From: Fermentibacter sp964564435
GTDB taxonomy: Bacteria; Fermentibacterota; Fermentibacteria; Fermentibacterales; Fermentibacteraceae
NCBI GenBank assembly: GCA_964564435.1
Contig: CAZMAT010000010.1
Coordinates: 26,422 to 90,421 of the forward strand
Direction: 5' to 3'
Length of the DNA: 64,000 nt
The notes beneath the pieces were generated by a model, which saw nothing but the letters and a program-made list of their open reading frames with translations, ran no database searches and was not told the origin of the DNA. The first letter of the stretch is position 1; each line of letters starts with the position of its first letter. The position numbers were made by a program, and so were the translations under genes. This document shows, one piece after another, positions 61,651-64,000 of this stretch.

Positions 61651-62481
61651 CTAGGGTAATTCCAGGACGGATCCGGACCGGATGTCCCGGAACGCCCCGC
61701 CGAGCCGCCGCCTGAGGATTTCGGTCGCCCGGGCTCCTGTGCAGTGGCAGGGTGCAACGGCCTCGGGGACCAGCCTGCTCAGATAGTCCGCCGTTCTCTC
61801 GATCCCGTCCGGAGATGCATGGAGGAGATGTAACCCTCCGATCACCCATCTGACGGGTTTCCCTCCTGCCGATTCCGAGACGTACTCGAGCGTGTTCACG
61901 ATTCCTGCGTGGGCGCACCCCGAGATGACCGCCAGTCCGTCTCCAGTGTCGATCCAGAGCGCCATGTCGTCCGTGATCGGATCCTCCCTCGTGCATTCCC
62001 GATCCAGGTAAAAGCCGCCGCCCGTGCCTTCGAAATCGGATATACGAGGGACCGGGCCAGTGACACCGACTCCTGATGCGAGCTTGAATGGCCCGGTGAT
62101 CCATCTCCCCAAGCCCCGCTTCCGTTCGCCGATAGCCCTGATGGACGCGCATGGCATCCCGATGCTCCTGGTCCCGCTCTCCGATCCATGGTATCTCGGA
62201 ACCACCGCTCCGGGATGGCAGACCACCACGGCCCCGGATGATCCGCCGAGCGCATCCGGCAGCCCTCCGGTGTGATCGTAGTGCCCGTGGCTCAGCACGA
62301 TGAAATCGGCTTCACCGAGATCGATGCCGAGAGTGAGCGCGTTCGGGAGCAGCGCTTCCTTGCCTGTGTCGAAGAGGATCCTGGATCCTCGAGCCTCGAT
62401 CCATAGCGAGAGGCCGTGCTCGGCCTGCAGCCCCTCCCCGGCTTTCTCGTCGACGAGAACTGTGATCCTGACCGTACTCAT
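61651..62481 (-). CDS. MBL-fold metallohydrolase, COG1237-like
   Basis: The protein has 276 residues. The zinc-binding motif is VLSHGHYDHTGGLPDAL (HxHxDH). Further ligands follow in VISGCAHAGIVNTLEYV and the C-terminal VAPCHCTGARATEI. The set matches the COG1237 branch (relatives of archaeal methanopterin-pathway beta-lactamase-fold enzymes). The substrate is unknown. The ATG overlaps the radical SAM stop, so both proteins are made from one transcript. Confidence 0.88.
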   Translation of the reverse strand: MSTVRITVLVDEKAGEGLQAEHGLSLWIEARGSRILFDTGKEALLPNALTLGIDLGEADFIVLSHGHYDHTGGLPDALGGSSGAVVVCHPGAVVPRYHGSESGTRSIGMPCASIRAIGERKRGLGRWITGPFKLASGVGVTGPVPRISDFEGTGGGFYLDRECTREDPITDDMALWIDTGDGLAVISGCAHAGIVNTLEYVSESAGGKPVRWVIGGLHLLHASPDGIERTADYLSRLVPEAVAPCHCTGARATEILRRRLGGAFRDIRSGSVLELP

Positions 62482-63539
62482 ATGCCGACCCGGCCTTCGG
62501 CATCCGGCTGCCTGCGTCCCCGTGATCTCCTCGCGTAGAAGACCCTGCCCCTGTAGCGGGTCTTCGTTAGTTCTCCGCTGGACAGGAGATCCTCCAGGAC
62601 CTCCCAGCCGGCGCCTGCATCGGCGAGTAGGCGCTTTATGGCGTCCGCCTCCATGGGGTGCACCGACGAGATGCTCAGGATGTCGGATCTGGCGTTCTCC
62701 GTGGAAACGAAGGAGTCGGCTTCCTGTCCGAGGAGTTCGACCCGGCCGATCCTCTCCGAGAAGATCCGGGAGGCTCTCTTCAGGGAGGCCGGGGAGGGGA
62801 CGCGGAACCTCCTCTCCACGGGTGGTCTGTGCGGAGTGCCGATGTATGCAGTGTCAGGCGCGATCCCCGCGATGCACTCGGCGGTCTCCGTGACGGCTTC
62901 CTCGCTGTCGTTCACGGACCCTATCAGCATCGTCTCGGTTGCGATGGTTCCACTGCATCCGCCGGCGAACCTCCCGATCCCCCCCAGGATCGTTTTCAGA
63001 TTGAGCCCGGGATGGGATCTATTCACACGCCTCCAGAGGGAATCATCGACCGCGTCGATCTTGACGGAGACCCAGTCGGCTCTCTCGAGAGCCTCCCTCA
63101 CATCATCCCTCCAGAGCAGGGTCCCGTTCGTGATGACCGCCACGGGTATCCCCAGGGCTCTGAGGGCTTCGATCTCGAGGCCCAGGTCGATGTCCAGCGT
63201 CGGCTCCCCGTCGGCGACGAAGGTGAGGTGACCGATCACTCCACCCATGGCGCGAACCTCTGAGACCCGTTGCGACACATCCGCGAGGATGGCTTCCGGG
63301 CCGAAGAAGCGGCAGGGTTCGATCGACATGGCCGTCGTGCGGCCCACCTGGCAGTACCCGCAGGAGCAGGTGCAGTGCTTGGGCGGTATGTTGTTGATGC
63401 CTATGCTCATTCCGAGACGCCTCGAGTGCACGGGCCCGTAGGATATCCTCGTTTCCAGATCGTTCCTCCATCCCGGAGCGGGGTTCGTTGCCTCACCGTA
63501 CGATTCGGGCGGCGGCAGGTCCTGATGAGCAACCGGCAT
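62478..63539 (-). CDS. Radical SAM protein, COG0731-like
   Basis: The protein has 353 residues. The lead-in YGPVHSRRLGMSIGINNIPP and the cluster-binding CTCSCGYCQVG (CX3CX2C plus an extra Cys at position 3) match the COG0731 group, whose archaeal members make wyosine bases in tRNA-Phe; bacterial members are uncharacterised. GHLTFVADGEPTLDIDLG is the SAM-contact GGEP-like motif, and AVITNGTLL follows. About 80 residues at the end form a winged-helix-like region (AIKRLLADAGAGWEVLEDLL) and a basic tail. Confidence 0.88.
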   Translation of the reverse strand: MPVAHQDLPPPESYGEATNPAPGWRNDLETRISYGPVHSRRLGMSIGINNIPPKHCTCSCGYCQVGRTTAMSIEPCRFFGPEAILADVSQRVSEVRAMGGVIGHLTFVADGEPTLDIDLGLEIEALRALGIPVAVITNGTLLWRDDVREALERADWVSVKIDAVDDSLWRRVNRSHPGLNLKTILGGIGRFAGGCSGTIATETMLIGSVNDSEEAVTETAECIAGIAPDTAYIGTPHRPPVERRFRVPSPASLKRASRIFSERIGRVELLGQEADSFVSTENARSDILSISSVHPMEADAIKRLLADAGAGWEVLEDLLSSGELTKTRYRGRVFYARRSRGRRQPDAEGRVGI

Positions 63540-63681
63540 GCCATCCCCGGCATGACCTTGTCCTCTAATGGCATATAACTGCCTGTCCGGGGAGGGGAAG
63601 CCATGCAGGGGGGCAAATGTCGCAGTACTGCAACGTCGTCATATCGCTTGCGTCCCGGACCCGTCTTTGTTAGCATGAAAC

Positions 63682-64000
63682 ATGACCAAGCGTGCGACGC
63701 TCACCGAAGCCATCCTGGAAAGCATCTCCGACGGGGTGTTCACCGTCGACTCCGACTGGCGGGTCACCACCTTCAACAGGGCAGCGGAGGAGATCACGGG
63801 GACTCCGAGGGAGGAGGCAGTCGGGAGGATCTGCTCCGACGTCTTCAGGTGCAGCATGTGCGAAACGGGCTGCGCTCTGAGGGAAACCCTCGCTAGCGGG
63901 CGTCCTGTGATCGGGAGGGCCGGCTTCATCATCGATGCCGGCGGCGCGAGGATCCCCATAAGCGTCTCGACTGCGGTGCTTCGCGACTCTCAGGGCGGGA
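63682..64000 (+). CDS. PAS-domain regulator, 3'-truncated
   Basis: The open frame runs off the window end after 106 residues, all of them one PAS domain. It starts TLTEAILESISDGVFTVDSD, then VTTFNRAAEEITGTPREEAV. The insert CSDVFRCSMCETGCALRETL has four cysteines and is typical of PAS domains in NtrC-type sigma54 activators and some kinases. The remainder is not in the window, so the output domain is unknown. It is divergent from the radical SAM gene; the 142 bp between them show no clear promoter boxes. Confidence 0.75.
   Translation, partial: MTKRATLTEAILESISDGVFTVDSDWRVTTFNRAAEEITGTPREEAVGRICSDVFRCSMCETGCALRETLASGRPVIGRAGFIIDAGGARIPISVSTAVLRDSQGG

Overview
This is a G+C-rich (about two thirds by eye) bacterial chromosome segment with almost no non-coding space. 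The organism looks like a diderm: it has a TolC-type channel, several outer-membrane barrels, many lipoproteins and RseP. It also looks anaerobic: it has a ferredoxin-linked 2-oxoacid oxidoreductase, a rubredoxin domain, an [FeFe]-hydrogenase-type regulator and a selenocysteine-containing SelD. Gene content, heavy use of AGG (Arg) and ATA (Ile) codons, and predominantly uncharacterised envelope proteins fit an uncultured lineage of the FCB type (Fermentibacterota, Eisenbacteria or Krumholzibacteriota-like). That placement is inference, because no rRNA is present. A run of 100 Ns shows this is a scaffolded, probably metagenome-derived, assembly.

Layout. 1-4810: the end of a radical SAM gene, tRNA-Ser, a TPR/Ala-Pro-rich protein, tRNA-Ala and a degenerate PP2C-like membrane protein. 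4861-10190: SRP RNA with its own promoter, then a tightly overlapping housekeeping run dnaX-ybaB-recR-pgsA-pgpA-cinA-thpR. 10181-10402: a 61-bp tandem repeat broken by the N gap. 10425-13115: recA-recX and two small genes. 13228-20691: a translation and envelope-precursor block rplM-rpsI-rpsB-tsf-pyrH-frr-uppS-cdsA-dxr-rseP. 20666-26798: envelope genes, namely lipoproteins, a metallopeptidase/propeller/barrel protein, and an FGE-like/LpoB-like/TPR lipoprotein operon. 26789-32582: deoC, a PcrA-type helicase, split transketolase and a SerA-like dehydrogenase.

32611-36234 is a four-gene cluster of uncharacterised membrane proteins. It is followed by a rubredoxin fusion, a hydrogenase-system regulator and a TIGR02757-type protein. 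tRNA-Phe is followed by a 194-bp MITE-like element with perfect 30-bp terminal inverted repeats, one of which supplies the end of selD. The minus-strand run 42686-38334 holds a Gfo/Idh oxidoreductase, a P-loop-less ABC-like ATPase, a membrane partner, a GNAT and selD. selD reads through an in-frame UGA at the catalytic position and has a hairpin right behind it.

The rest holds clpB, a small inverted-repeat element, an AI-2E-type permease, a TetR-controlled tolC/adaptor operon ending in a sulfite-oxidase-like molybdoenzyme, the ferredoxin oxidoreductase operon, an outer-membrane protein, ndk, a giant PAS protein, leuS with a VUT/YhhQ transporter, an MBL-fold/radical SAM pair, and the start of a PAS regulator. 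No CRISPR array, prophage, complete insertion sequence or defence island was seen. The most notable observations are the Sec-containing Cys-rich-SelD fusion, the MITE at its 3' end, the four-gene membrane cluster and the gap-spanning repeat upstream of recA.
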